A stretch of 64,000 bases of DNA from Sambucus nigra (lineage: Eukaryota > Streptophyta > Magnoliopsida > Dipsacales > Adoxaceae), in NCBI GenBank assembly GCA_949130495.1, contig OX422216.1, forward strand, positions 99,579,967 to 99,643,966, written 5' to 3'. Below the pieces are notes generated by a model. The model made no database searches and was not told the origin of the DNA. It saw nothing but the letters and a program-made list of their open reading frames with translations. The position numbers and the translations under genes are program-made. This document shows, piece by piece, positions 34,560-48,570 of the stretch. Position 1 is the stretch's first letter. Every line of letters starts with the position of its first letter.

Positions 34560-35118
34560 TGGGTCAGGGATTTGGACCGTGTCGCCTACTTTATCCATTA
34601 TTTTGTCATGGTTACTCTTGTATGGTTACAGTTCCCAGCTGTGACCCATTTTGTCACCCACACCTGGTCACGGTCCCAAACCGTGACCATAGATCTATGA
34701 CTATTTCGAATTAAAAAGCTATTAAAGTTGGGGTCACTATTTGCTCACAATTACCAACCGTGACCATGTTTCAGTAATATCTGTCATGGTTTGGCCACGT
34801 TCTTAATCCGTGACTCTCAGCTTGACTAAATTGGGGCCAACATTCCTTCCATCTGGGTTATAATTGGGTCATGGTCCAGATCTGTGACCATGGTGGTTAA
34901 GATCTGGAATAGTGACCAATGTCATGTCTTGGTCACCCCTTTTGATGGTCACAATTTTTACTATGGTCATGGATCTGGGACGTGACCCCTTTGGTCACGA
35001 ATTTTCATTGTCACCAATGTTTCATGACCATTCTCGGTAAATGACATAGTTAATTAAACAACCTACAAACTTTGATGTACAAGTACAAACTTCATTGGTT
35101 GCATAGCTTTATTGTAGT
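34560..35118. repeat. GTGACC/GGTCAC-rich block, possible DNA-transposon end
   Basis: From about 34560 to 35045 the words GTGACC, GGTCAC and close variants occur many times in both orientations. Dense short subterminal repeats in both orientations are typical of CACTA transposon ends. At 35110-35118 the sequence ends ATTGTAGTG, the complement of CACTACAAT, a common plant CACTA terminus. No matching left terminus or transposase was found, so the assignment is tentative. Confidence 0.45.
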
Positions 35119-36200
35119 GAACCTGATATGAACTTATGCTTTGATGTAACGATCATGTAATAATGCCAGGTCATGATAAGCACCGGGGAACAATGATTTG
35201 CAGGAAAAAATACAAAATCACTCTACTTAATAATATTATATTTTTTTAATCATCTACATTTTTTCCTAAAAATTAACCAATGGCTGGACCAAATATACTT
35301 CGAAAATTATACTCAAGTTTTTTAGCTGTGTCATATACTATACGCAAAGATTGATTGATCATTTGTAGTAATTAAGGTCTAATTAAATTCATATAATGAT
35401 AGAGTGAACAAAAGACAAAACTCCATGATAGAAAGTGAATAACATTAGCATTAACCCATAAATCAAGAATGAAGATTAATGTTTGAACTCACTTTTAAAA
35501 CTTTTGTAGTTATGGAACAAAAGAGAAACCTTAATTATTACATGAAAAGTAAAACTTTCAACTACCCTTTTTTTACTTTCTCGTTAGCAATTTATGATTT
35601 AAACCTTTTACGGCTCATATCCTTAATGTTACTAAATTATAGATTGATATAAATCTTTGAGACATCCCTTTTAAGAAAATTTTGCATGTGGTGGCTTTCT
35701 TTATTTCTTTACAAATGGATGGGAACTGTTTCTAACAAAGATAGTTATCTATTTCCAAACATTTAGACTTAACCACATCATCTCTCATGATTTTTGAATA
35801 ATATTTGCATTGTTTTTTCAACTTTAACCATGATGATAAAATTCTCACATACAACGGACTCAAAATGACACCCTTTTCCCAAAACCATATAAACCTTTTA
35901 ATTTCCTTTAGAATTATAAAACATATCCCTTAATTTTATTTTGTATGTAAAATGATGAAGTTATTATGTGGTGTAAAGTGTATGAGTTATGAAAAGTACT
36001 ATAAAATATCAAGCTTAATTCACCAAGTCATTTAAAGCTATATAATTCTAAGCATGGAGTATATATATATCCTAAATAAAATCAGTTGTATAATAACTAA
36101 GAATGTAGGTTTATATGAAGCACATGAGATAAAATTATACCTACAAATAAAGAATACCAATATTGTATAAGACAAAACATACGGTATCAACAAATCAAGG
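35119..36200. other. AT-rich sequence without recognised features
   Basis: No frame of interest, no terminal repeats and no similarity to the other blocks that I could see. Confidence 0.5.
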
Positions 36201-37960
36201 AACATCACAAAAGATTAAAGGATGGAACCAAGCCTAGATGTCACCAAGGAGTTAAAAAAGGCTTGAATTTCCTTTGGTCTGTCTCGATATAATCATCGGT
36301 GGAAAACTCCAATGGATGATGATAAAATGGATTGAGATACAAGATAGTTTGGCCATTATAATATGTTTATCTATAGATGATTTCATTAATCCAAGAAGAA
36401 TATTATCCAACACCTTTTTGACAAGTTTATCTTCAAAGTATAAGCGGATAAGAGTTTTATTTTAAGAAAAAAGATTTTGTTCGTTAACTCCATCGCAGAT
36501 TTTTTACTCTTAATTAAGGATTTTCCCAAGAACTCAACCTCAAGATTAAGAAAGTAGTTACATCTTTCTAAAGCAAGTGGTTCATCAAACACCACTTGTA
36601 GAGCATCTAAATTGCTCACACCACTATCACTCACCATATCCCTTTATTGGTCAACATTGGATAACATGGTGGTGAGTTATATGTTACCATTTTTAAAGTC
36701 TATGGATTCCTTGTAAAGATTCGATATTCAGATTTAAGATCATCTTCCTCTTCCAATTCCTCTTCCTCAAAACTACCCAAATAGGGATTGGAAGGTATCG
36801 CATCCTCAAAACCATGGAAGGAACGTAAAAATCCTCCAAGTCATCTAATTCGTCAAACTTTTCTTGAGACACAAAATCCCTATATTTTCTTACATAAGAA
36901 TCGTCGTTTGAGTCCGACTCATCATCACTCAAATTTTCTTGATAAGAATTTTTGCTACTACTTGGGCTTGTTTTCGAGGGACATTGTTTAGAAACATGAC
37001 CTCAACCCCAAAAATTAAAACAAGTGGTGGTTTTTGGAGAATCAACTTTATTTTATCCACATCATTGACCCGTTTTGAACCTAGTTAGGTATTATTTTTT
37101 AAAGCTTTTTTATTGAAATGTCATTCGGAATGTCTTGGTAAATTTCCTAGTGATGAAGGCCATATCCTCTGTATTAACATCAAGGGAACAAGAATGAGAT
37201 ATCTTGTGATATTTAGCCTTGAAACCAATACTTTTATCTTTGGTAGGTACTCCATGGAGAAATCCCAAATTCGTCTAATAGGATTGAAAAGAACCAACAA
37301 ACTCATCTACATGCATGGATGTTTTGAGAATAGATATATCCTCATAAATAAGATCTACTTTACTAACAAACCTATATGGAATTGATCTTAGGATTCTTTA
37401 GATCATGATTTCCACTTTGATCAAATTTCCTAAAGCGAAGGCATAATTAACTGTGTCATTCAATTCAATATAAAATTCATCAAAAATTTTATTATCCTTC
37501 ATGATAAGAAGCTCAAAATAGGTGGTTAACCGTCAAATCTTAGAATGATTAACAGTGAAGGTGAATTCATGGATTATTTCCAAAACTTTGCATGTCTCCT
37601 TAGACGTCTTGCATGTAGAGATACCAATAAACTCATAAACTATCACACAACCAAATTTTGCAATAATATCTTTAGTGTTCCACCCACTATCCTCAAAGTC
37701 ATTTTTAAGCGATCTAAATCTAAATTTCTTAACTTGGAAATAATTGACAACAGTCATGGGCCACTTACAACCTATCAACGCACTAATTCAAATTTGCATA
37801 TTTAAAGACATTAAACAACTTGTTATGCGAATTTTCTGGGAAGAATAATTGCTACCACTAAATAGAGGAGGCCGAAGATTCAAATTTCCATAAATTTTGC
37901 ACGAAATGGATATATTTTAGGTTGTTAAGCCTAAAACAAAATAAATTCCTTCTCATATAA
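36200..37960 (-). pseudogene. Copia (SIRE-like) gag, degenerate
   Basis: On the minus strand the pieces appear in normal gag order. N-terminal RPPLFSGSNYSSQKIRI (about 37880), then TSKETCKVLEIIHEFTFTV (about 37560-37620; UBN2 domain), IFDEFYIELNDTVNYAFALG (about 37430-37490), the zinc knuckle region CFNFWG-GHVSKQC (about 36980-37020; an expected Cys is lost and a stop sits inside), an acidic segment SDDESDSNDDSY, then a coiled-coil piece LSAYTLKINLS near 36400. It is broken by many stops. It has the N-terminal gag domain that the copy at 121-942 lacks. Confidence 0.75.
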
Positions 37961-37969
37961 GTTTTATTT

Positions 37970-38324
37970 TGGGGAAAAAATTATGTATAGGATCATAGAA
38001 AAACTTTACATGTGCAAAGGAAGATGAATCCAAACAAAGTCTGAGGGGCATTCCCCAAAAGACCTACCAACCACTAGCAAAAGAAAAACAAAACAACAAT
38101 ACAATCTAGCTCAAAGCACTTTCAGGAATGCTCAAACTCAAACATGCCATCCAGTTGTGATAGTTTCTTTTTCCTTTCTCCCAACACATGGCTCTGGCTC
38201 TGACCATTCTCTCTATCTCTTTTATAAGCACTTCCATAGGCCTGGCTATTCCCTTGAAATGCCTCTCATTCCTTTCAATCCATAGGCAATAGATAGTAGT
38301 GAGAAAGAGATACTTCTTAGTCTA
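37970..38324 (-). pseudogene. LINE 3' end (left part of LINE split by LARD2)
   Basis: The minus strand from 38319 reads TTIYCLWIERNERHFKGIA and continues through NYHNWMACLSLSIPES to a stop at 38106-38108, then a 3' UTR. WIERN and the basic tail are the standard C-terminus of plant LINE ORF2. The 3' boundary near 37970 is approximate: only a short A-rich end (AAAATAAAA in sense) is visible. 38320-38324 is one copy of the GTCTA duplication. Confidence 0.8.
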
Positions 38325-41300
38325 TGTAACACCCCATCTAATTAAATACCGGGTAGCTATTCCTTTATAAAATTAATACAGAATATCAAGTTGGTTCAGT
38401 CTTAGCATCACGTCGAAAACAATTAGTTAATTACTAGCCACCTAATATTTAAAAAGAGAGATGCCAAATTTCATTGATTAAGTTAACATGATCCAAGTAA
38501 TTAAGTCATCAAGCATTAATCGCATATACAATCTCAAATGAATAATCAACGAAAAGAAATAAACTGAGTCTGTAGTAAACACTCCAATAATAATACCAGA
38601 GTAAAATAAAGTCCCGATACAAGAGTCTGACTAAATAAACCAACATCTGAAATAAAACTAAAAGTCTGAGGATGCTATCTCTAAATGGAAAGGGGCGACA
38701 TGCCATAACAGATGAGTAATCCTGAGTAGAGTCAAGTACAGAATATGAAGGCGTCTAATACCGAGATCCTGTAACTTTCACAGCAGCTACAGCACGTCAA
38801 TGTAATGGAACTCCTATGCTTGGCATCCCTGTGGTTGGGCACCTAAATTTTTTTTTAAAAACAAAATAGATTTGGAAGAAAATGGGTCAGAGCCCGAGGT
38901 GAAAACAATTTAAAAGTTTAGCAAGTGTTTAAATTACAATTAAGCAACACGTATTATAAACATGCTAGTTGCGTACTCTCACATGAGTTTCTCACCTCTC
39001 AACTAATGCGCACGCCTAATGTATTCCCTTAACCCATCCTAGTTATGCCGCTAACTAACTAGTCTGTACCACTCCTGCTTTCGCACTCTAACATAGGTAT
39101 CTACTCGTAACACCCAACTAAGTTATATTCATAACCCATATTCACATTCATTAAATTACTTATCTCGAGTGTTAATTGCATTCTCACATTCTTAGTCCAT
39201 TACAATATCTTAGTTATTCACATCTAGTAAGCAACAGTGAACCGGTCAAAAGTACATATATAAATCACTCTCAGTATATATATATAAATATAAGGCACCC
39301 CTAGGCTAAGCTGCGGTGCATGAATACTCTGCTATCAAATCCATGTACATCACGTACGTAAGGATCACATGTTCCGAATCACTCAGGAACCGTCAGAATA
39401 CAAATCACAATATTGGAGGCGAACATAATACACATACCCATGGGTCACGAACATACCTACGCTCCCATGGTCAACTGACTTATGAACTCGCAAATAAGTC
39501 ATTCACAGTCCTATTTCCTTAAAGTACCAATATAAATCCCTCCGAAGGCACACAAAGATAAGATGGCCCTTTTCCCAAAATCCGACATCCCGTGATAACA
39601 AGTATGGTAGGTATGTCATACACATAAGAAATCCATACACTAGGAATTCACACAACCTAAGTAATCATATTTCAATATAGATATACACATTCTATCTATT
39701 TAGTCTCGTACGTAGTAAGTTTGTCCCGAACATCATACGTAAATATTTATTTAACATGATAACTCTCTCGTCGTATCAATTTGAGTACCTAAACCTGTCC
39801 CAAAAGGTTACTAGGTCTCCTATTAGTTTCTAATGTTATCTCAGTAACTCAAAGCCCCTCCGTTACTATTCTTATCCTTACCTCAGCATTTATTCCCATT
39901 ATAGTTTCAATTCGCACGATTTCTAACCGTACCTCACTTGGTAGTCCCTCGTAAGCAATAGTATTAAATTCCTAAAGGTAATTCGTTTTTTCCCGGGTTT
40001 CAACTAACACCCTATTGACCTTAACTAAGTCCCACAATATCATATTAATCACCCTAAGAATCATTATCGGATTTGGGATTTTTCTTAAACCTTAAAGGGA
40101 AACAATTACCAAAAATCAAGAGAGGTCGATCGATCGAAGAAAAGGGGTCGATCGATCGATCAGTCGATCGATCGATATTCTTGAGTCGATCGATCGATCA
40201 AGCAGGTAGTTCCCAGAATTTCCTTAAACAGTTACGGGTTTCCTCTTTTTACACCTCTAATTCTTCATTTCAACGTCCTAAACTCCCAACCAAGTATAAT
40301 AATAATCCTACCAACATGTTTGCATAAATTCCAACGTTTTAGAATCATCAAATCACAATGGGACATTAAATTCTTGGATCAATTCACATAATTTTCATAT
40401 AAAAACCCTAGTTCTCCTATTTCTTCAAGAACACTATATAATTCATTACAAATTCATAATTCTCTACACATGGATCATGATTTCGTGGCTGCTAAAATCT
40501 CAAAAGTTAATCTACATGCAAAACCTACCCAGATTACGATTTCAATTCTTCAAATCCATTCAATTATCATTATTTAAGGTTATTCTTCAGTTATAACCTA
40601 ATATGGATGATATATGCACTAAATTATTGCAAGTTAAATCACTTGCCTGGTAATGAAGATTCTAATCCTTTGAAGTAGATGGTATAGAAATGCTTCTCTC
40701 TTTCCGATTTATCCGATGGTGGTGACGGTGGTGCAAAAAGTCCAAAGATGGTGGTTCTCCATTGGTAACTTCCTCCACTTCATCTCTAATGGTCGTCTGT
40801 GAATCTTGGTGATGGAAACCCTAAGTCTCTAACCTGTTGGTTGATAAAGCTTTCTAAATTTTGTGGGTGATTCATCAAAAATAAAAATGACTAATATACC
40901 CCCTCGGGTTGTTGGTTAGGCCTAAAAATGCTTCGGAACCCAAACTAAACCCTCGGCTAGTGTTTTCTAACCATATCAACCCTTACGGACATGTTGGCGC
41001 ACTCAAAATGCTCATACGGATGACATAAAAATAAAAATACTTTTAAATCCATTAAATTGGGTCCTGACAAGACTAACACGCGCGTCCCAACTAAATTACC
41101 GAAACTGCCGTATTTTCAACTTACGACAATTTTAATAAATTATATAATCACAAATTACCATAATCACTCAGTGATATTCAACATTATCATCATATTTAAA
41201 TACTAACTCTCGTCTCGCTAGTTATTTAAATCCGAATTAATTTTCAATTAATTATCCCAAATTAATTTAATTGATCTCACAATTAAAAGCAATTTCATTT

Positions 41301-41344
41301 AATTAATCTCATAATTAAAAGCCATAAAAATATGGGGTATTACA
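38325..41344 (-). repeat. LARD2 LTR A (3020 bp)
   Basis: Palindrome array 40125-40197 (four units at 40125, 40148, 40164, 40186). Stem-loops: I 39339-39365, II 39371-39390, III 39438-39470, and another at 39476-39501. TATA-like tract at about 39272-39293. The array and an 84-codon frame across it are identical in LTR B. Confidence 0.9.
39339..39501. promoter_or_regulatory. Stem-loop cluster, LARD2 LTR A
   Basis: I: ATCC 39339-39342 / GGAT 39362-39365. II: GTTCC 39371-39375 / GGAAC 39386-39390. III: CCATGGG 39438-39444 / CCCATGG 39464-39470. Another is TGACTTAT 39476-39483 / ATAAGTCA 39494-39501. Confidence 0.75.
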
Positions 41345-43709
41345 TACTTCCCCTTAATAACGGAATTTCGTCCCGAAATTCGAAAAAATAGGCATACCTG
41401 GAAAAATTAGGTATCCTTCAGTACTCAGAACGAAATGCAAAGAAATTCTCAATCACTACAGCACTCGCTTCACAACAATCTTGTTGAACACTCTTAACAC
41501 TTTATCAGTTATAGGGTTACACCTCAATAAATGCACCTAACGTTGTGCTCTTACTTAAAAACATTCGAATAAGAATAGCCTATATATCATTGGTTACATT
41601 ATCTCAATATTATTGTGAGTTCGCAGCTCACTTCGTATCGAGTCCCGCATTTATCTAAACACAAAACTCCCATCCTGGGAGAAACCATAAAATATCTTAC
41701 TATTCTTGTCCATTCTTTGAATTTCTGTTCCCGGCCTTGTGACTTTTACACAAGGGAAAGCCTCTACAGACGGTTAATGATTAACCCGTTATAGTCATCA
41801 GATTCTAGCTTCTGACGGATTCCAAAACTCTGATAATCCGCTCACCTCTAAACATCCAGAGGAATAATGGTAAGGTTTATCCACTCGAAACCTCAGTAAG
41901 CACCTTGTCCACTATAAATAGGTACGGGTGCTTTCACACAACTCTACTAATAGGTAATATCCTCTCCTTTTTACCATATTATACGTCACTGACGATCTAT
42001 ACCCCTTGTGGAAATCAAATGATCGCAATGAGTCCAAAAATTTACTTTCAAATAGTTCCACCGGTTGTTAATCACCTTGCGCCTATTCCTCGGGTTATAG
42101 GTGATACAACTTTCTCAAAACAAAACTATTTCCACTGCTTCCTTATACCCCATATTGAAGGTGAGTTTCGGGTATTTCATTCTCGTTCAAATTAATACTG
42201 GGTAGGACCTCATACCGGCGCGGTCACTATCTAATAGTGTAAATCACCCACGAATATAACAATTTCTTTCCTTCTTGACAATCCGTTCCACATATTAGAA
42301 GGAACTCGTTACTCATCTTTATGATTACAACCCATTAAAGAAATTTACCAATTTGACTCTTCCGCTACCGAAATCGTCGGCTCGACACTAAGTTTCTGGT
42401 TGATACCCTTACTCCAACCGATTTTTAACTATAAGTGGCGCACGTGGGGGCTACTAATTATGTCCCGCTCAACACCGACTTCCACTTATAAATCATCCCA
42501 TTAAGGGGTACTTAATAACCCTCTTTTTCCTTCAGTGTATACCGAATGTTTCGGCCCGTTCACTATTCACCACGTTGTGCACATCTGCTCTTTATACTTT
42601 ATTAACATCCTCACTCTATTTACGCATAAGCACCCTCAACCTTCGATTGGGTGGAACTCCATTTCAAATTGCCCATAATAGTTAAATATTTGTCTTCTCA
42701 AGGGATACCCCTTTTTAAATGGCTCCCCACAACCCTTCAACCAATTTCAGACATGCTACTCTGATTGCACAAGAATCTATAGATTGTCCATTTCTTTATT
42801 TCCACAAGTAAGAATTCCATCCGTCTATGTCTCTTCTTTCGGCGATCCTGACACCAGTAAACCAAGGTGTCCATACACCCTATACATTGTGCAAACGGGT
42901 TTAAACATCACATACGCTTCATAAGTACTCCAAACTCTTTATTGTCCCTGCATTTGCAGCGTGGCTACACCAATTTGGGTATTCTCAATCACCCCCGAAT
43001 TCGAAATTCTAAATCCTCCTAAACATCATTTCATCCTTCAACCCGCCAAAATAAAACAAATTGAATAGTACTTCCTCACCACACAACTGGCTCTACTGGC
43101 CTTATATTGTAATTTCTTCTTTAACTTCCATTTATAACTATATACTTCCCTAACGATCGAGGTACCCAAATCATGGACAAATGGCCAAACATCTCTTACT
43201 ACCAACCTTACGCTAAGTTTCATGCGTGGGATGTCTCGCAAAGCGAAATCCAATTAAGGAACCCCCCGATACACTACTACCTAGCATTGTCGGTCATCGA
43301 AATCCGTTAAGCCCTCAGTCCATAACATGTACCCCTATATTCCTGTCTCTTGACAACAACGTTACATCTCCTTTCACAATTACACTTAAACAAGAAACTC
43401 CTTCCGCAAGACTTTGTCTCTTAACATTAATGGTACTCACATTCCATAAAAATCATGCAAAGATAATCGGGGATCTCAAAATCCCGTCCCCACACATACA
43501 ACTATGAGTATTAACTCCCACATCTCTAAAGGGTGATATAACAATGCACTCTTCTTATTACCACATTCTGAGCGTTAATTATAATAACCAACTAAATCTT
43601 TCCGCTGAACAGTAAACCAAATACACTCTGAATCATATCAATAAAGTCCCTACACATATTGGGAACAATTATCCAAGACCATTATACTTTTTGAAGTCTT
43701 AAAAAAAAA

Positions 43710-43748
<39 letters not shown>

Positions 43749-45539
43749 AATATAAAAACGCGAGTCCGGCCCTCTCACAGATGGGGCCTCGTCATAACAA
43801 AAACATTCTACACCAAGGTAGTAACTCCGATGGACTAGCAATAACCGCACACAATCAGTATAATCATTATCATATAACCATGATTGGGATAATATCATAC
43901 TTGTATAACACAACACTAAAACGAGTAATTTACATAAAATATACCACTATCGATACACCCATTCATCCTCCGCGTATAACACTAAAGGTAACCCCACTAT
44001 ACCAGGGAAAATACTTACATAAATAATAACATTGCCGAGATACTCACTAAACTCGTCTCTCATGCAAATATAGCAATAATAAAAATGTAGTAACTCGTTC
44101 CTGTCATATACAACACGCATCATCATCTGAGGATATAACTCATACTTCTATCTTGCCAATCGCCCTGGCTACTCAAATGGTTCCTGGACTTAACACACCT
44201 GTCCGTACCAAACCGAAAATTTCAATAACTATTGCCCTTTCTAGGCACCATACCCTTTATTCCACTACTAGCTTCGAAAAAAAATTTAACGCACGGGCTT
44301 TACTCCCCACAAAATACCTTTACACATACTCCTCTTATCTCCAGTCACACTGACCATGTTAAGGTTGTCCTTCTCTCGGACGTTGGGAGTCTCGACTCTG
44401 ATGACTATCCCCGTTGTTCCCTTAGCTTTGACGGACCTAAGGAACATTCTACTGGCTGCCACCACTCTTACTGAAATCACCATCGCTCAGTAACAATTCA
44501 GCTATCTGAATCATTTAAGTGGGTCCCCTGATGGGTCTCCCCCTTGTGGTGCTTCACCAACGCCTTTTCCTCCCGGTCTTACATTGTCTAAATCCTTCGA
44601 TCCTTGTATCTCCCCACACGAGGAAGCGTTTACCTCCATATTAACAAAACGTGACATTGTTACCCTCTGCATTGACCGTCCAAGCAGAATTCTCCAGAAG
44701 TGCTAGTAATTCTTCTTCTAAGTTAATTTTTCCCTTTAATGTCCTCTTCTCCATTGCACCTACTTCATCTAGTGTAAGTTTCGCTAATTAATTAAATTTC
44801 TCTTCACAAAGTGACTTTTGTCCGACCCTCATGTGTGAGTTCAGAACCACGTTCGCATCTTATCCTGAACATCTGATAAAGGAACTTATGGTCAAACCAT
44901 ACGTATGCACCTTCTCTTGATAAAACATTCCACTTCTAAGTGTGGTGGTTGCCCCTCACCACTGTAACTTTGCTCTTACGAGCCAAGAAAAATTTTACAC
45001 CGAAGTTTCACTCCCGATTAGCCATACTCCGACATATGCCCAAGCCTTTGGATATTTTACCTTCACACGCCATTTCCGCATTTATAGTATTTCCACTGTT
45101 GGTTCTCTTCAAAGTTTTGTTTGACTCTCTCCCATTCCAACCTTGCTGGGTGAGTCTAATTTGACCCCATTTTCTACTGTAGCTGTACTATGAAGTCACA
45201 TATTATGCCCGAGCCGGCTTTACCATCCTGGATTTCCGTATCATAATAGGGGTGACCTCAACTATGGTCATCATTCTTGAAATTTACCTTATAACCTCAA
45301 CTGAGCTTTATCTCCTGTTGTCCGTCCAACTCGCACGACATACTGCATTATTCGACACACGAACACTCCCGAATGCAAATAAGATTCACTATCATATACC
45401 TTATAGCAGGAGAACGAAACCCCACCAAAGAAATTAATAATCCTAAACATAGGGCTCTATATCAAAGAAAGCTACGCTGGAAGCATAATAAGATGCACAG
45501 ATCCTAATGGACATTAGAACCTGATGCTCTGATACCACC
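41345..45539 (-). mobile_element. LARD2 interior 1, non-coding
   Basis: PPT region at 41345-41390 with GAATTTCGTCCCGAAATTC, the conserved module at about 43180-43345, a (TA)n tract at about 43713-43741, and PBS at 45526-45537. No protein domain. Frames such as 41905-42195 and 43038-43253 have no recognisable product. Confidence 0.8.
43180..43345 (-). other. Conserved module, LARD2 interior 1 copy
   Basis: Counterpart of 7240-7400 and 61630-61790, in the middle of the interior. Confidence 0.85.
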
Positions 45540-48500
45540 TGTAGCACCCCGTCTAATTAAATACCAGGTAGCTACTCCTTTATAAAATTAATACAGAATA
45601 TCAAGTTGGTTCAATCTTAGCATCACTGTCGAAAACAATTAGTTAATTACTAGCCACCTAATATTTAGAAAGAGGGATGCCAAATTTTATTTATTAAGTT
45701 AACATAATCCAAGTAATTAAGTCAACAACCATTAATCGCATAAGCAATCTCAAATGAATAATCAACGAAAAGAAATAAACTGAGTCTGGAGTAAACACTC
45801 CAATAATAATACCAGAGTAAAATAAAGTCCCGATACAAGAGTCTGAATAAATAAACCAAGATCTGAAATAAAACTAAAAGTCTGAGGATGCTATCTCAAA
45901 AAGGAAATGGGCGACATGCCCTAACAGATGAGTAATCCTGAGTAGAGTCAAGTACAGAATATGAAGGCATCTAATATCGAGATCATGTAACTTCCACAGC
46001 AGCTACAGCACGTCAATGTAATGGAACTCCTATGCTTGGCGTCCTTGTGGTTGGGCACCTAAAATGTTTTTAAAAAACAAAATAGATTTGGAAGAAAACG
46101 GGTCAGAGCCCGAGGTGAAAATAGTTTAAAAGTTTAGCAAGTGTTTAAATTATAATTAAGCAACACAAATTATAAACATGTTAGTTGCGTACTCTCACAT
46201 GAGTTTCTCACCTCTCAACTAATGTGCACGCCTAATGTATTCCCTTAACCCATCCTAGTTATGCCGCTAACTAACTAATGTGTACCACTCCTGCTTTCGC
46301 ACTCTAACATAGGTATCTACTCGTAACACCCAACCAAGTTATATTCATAACCCATATTCACATTCATTAAATTAATTATCTCGAGTGTTAATTACATTCT
46401 CACATTCTTAGTCCATTACAATATCTTAGTTATTCACATCTAGTAAGCAACAGTGAACCGGTCAAAAGTACATATATAAATCACTCTCAGTATATATATA
46501 TAAATATAAGGCACCCCTAGGCTCAGCTGCGGTGCATGAATACTCTGCTATCAAATCCATGTACATCACGTACGTAAGGATCACATGTTCTGAATCACTC
46601 AGGAACCGTCAGAATACAAATCACAATATTGGAGGCGAACATAATTCACATACCCATGGGTCACGCACATACCTACGCTCCCATGGTCAACTGACTTATG
46701 AACTCGCAAATAAGTCATTCACAGTCCTATGTCCTTAAATTACCAATATAAATCCCTCCGAAGGCACACAAAGATAAGATGGCCCTTTTCCCAAAATCCG
46801 ACATCCCGTGATAACAAGTATGGTAGGTATGTCATACACATAAGAAATCCATACACTAGGCATTCACACAACCTAAGTAATCATATTTCAATATAGATAT
46901 ACACATTCTATCTATTTAGTCTCGTACGTAGTAAGTTTATCCCGAACATCATACGTAAATATTTATTTAACTTGATAACTCTCTCGTCGTATCAATTTGA
47001 GTACCTAAACCTGTCCCAAAAGGTTACTAGGTCTCCTATTAGTTTCTAATGTTATCTCAGTAACTCAAAGCCCCTCCGTTACTATTCTTATCCTTACCTC
47101 AGCATTTATTCCCATTATAGTTTCAATTCGCACGATTTCTAACCGTACCTCACTTGGTAGTCCCTCGTAAGCAATAGTATTAAATTCCTTAAGGTAATTC
47201 GTTTTTTCCCGGGTTTCAACTAAGACCCTACTGACCTTAACTAAGTCCCACAATATCATATTAATCACCCTAAGAATCATTATCGGCTTTGGGATTTTTC
47301 TTAAACCTTAAAGGGAAACAATTACCAAAAATCAAGAGAGGTCGATCGATCGAAGAAAAGGGGTCGATCGATCGATCAGTCGATCGATCGATATTCTTGA
47401 GTCGATCGATCGATCAAGCAGGTAGTTCCCAGAATTTCCTTAAACAGTTACGGGTTTCCTCTTTTTACACCTCTAATTCTTCATTTCAACGTCCTAAACT
47501 CCCAACCAAGTATAATAATAATCCTACCAACATGTTTGCATAAATTCCAACGTTTTAGAATCATCAAATCACAATGGGACATTAAATTCTTGGATCGATT
47601 CACATAATTTTCATATAAAAACCCTTGTTCTACTATTTCTTCAAGAACACTATATAATTCATTACAAAATCATAATTCTCTACACATGGATCCTGATTTA
47701 GTGGCTGCTAAAATCTTAGAAGTTAATCTACATGCAAAACCTACCCAGATTACGATTTCAATTCTTCAAATCCATTCAATTATCATTATTTAAGGTTATT
47801 CTTCAATTCTAACCTAATATGGATTATATATGCACTAATTTATTGCAAGTTAAATCACTTGCCTGGTAATGAATATTCTTATCCTTTGAAGTAGATGGTA
47901 TAGAAATGCTTCTCTCTTTCCAATTTATCCGATGGTGGTGACGGTGGTGCAAAAAGTCCATAAATGGTGGTTCTCCTTTGGTAACTTCCTCCACTTCATC
48001 TCTAATGGTCATCTGTGAATCTTGGTGATGGAAACCCTAAGGCTCTAACCTGTTGGTTGATAAAGCTTTCTAAATTTCGTGGGTTATTCACCAAAAATAA
48101 AAATGACTAATATACCCCCTCAGGTTGTTAGTTAGACCTAAAAATGCTCCGGAACCCAAACTAAACCCTCGGCTAGTGTTTCCTAACCATATCAACCCTT
48201 CTGGACATGTTGGCGCACTCAAAATGCTCATACGAATGACATAAAAATAAAAATACTTTTAAATCCATTAAATTGGGTCCTGACACGACTAACACGCGCG
48301 TCCCAACTAAATTACCGAAACTGCCGTATTTTCAACTCACGACAATTTTAATAAATTCAATAATCACATATTACCATAGTCATTCAGTGATATTGAACAT
48401 TATCGTCATATTTAAATACTAACTCTCGTCTCGCTAGTTATTTAAATCCGAATTAATTTTCAATTAATTATCCCAAATTAATTTAATGGATCTCACAATT

Positions 48501-48570
48501 AAAAGCAATTAAAAGCAATTTCATTTCATTAATCTCATAATTAAAAGCCATAAAAATACGGGGTATTACA
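45540..48570 (-). repeat. LARD2 LTR B (3031 bp), middle
   Basis: Shared by both units. Palindrome array at 47342-47413, identical to LTR A. Begins TGTAGCACCCC where A and C have TGTAACACCCC. No target duplication borders it. Confidence 0.9.

Noticed and set aside
36274..37805. Plus-strand frames in the copia gag region (36274-36465, 37113-37385, 37545-37805)
   Set aside because: Shadows of the degenerate minus-strand gag, which shows ordered domain motifs.
40073..40327. 84-codon frame rich in SIDRS repeats, identical in two LTRs (also 47289-47543, and a relative at 3987-4235)
   Set aside because: It is the translation of the TCGATCGA array on the strand opposite to the element, and identity follows from LTR duplication. 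No start context or wider protein conservation.
43038..43253. Frame starting MDFALRDIPRM across the conserved module
   Set aside because: The other copies do not keep the frame, and differences between copies are not concentrated in third codon positions, so the conservation is at DNA or RNA level.
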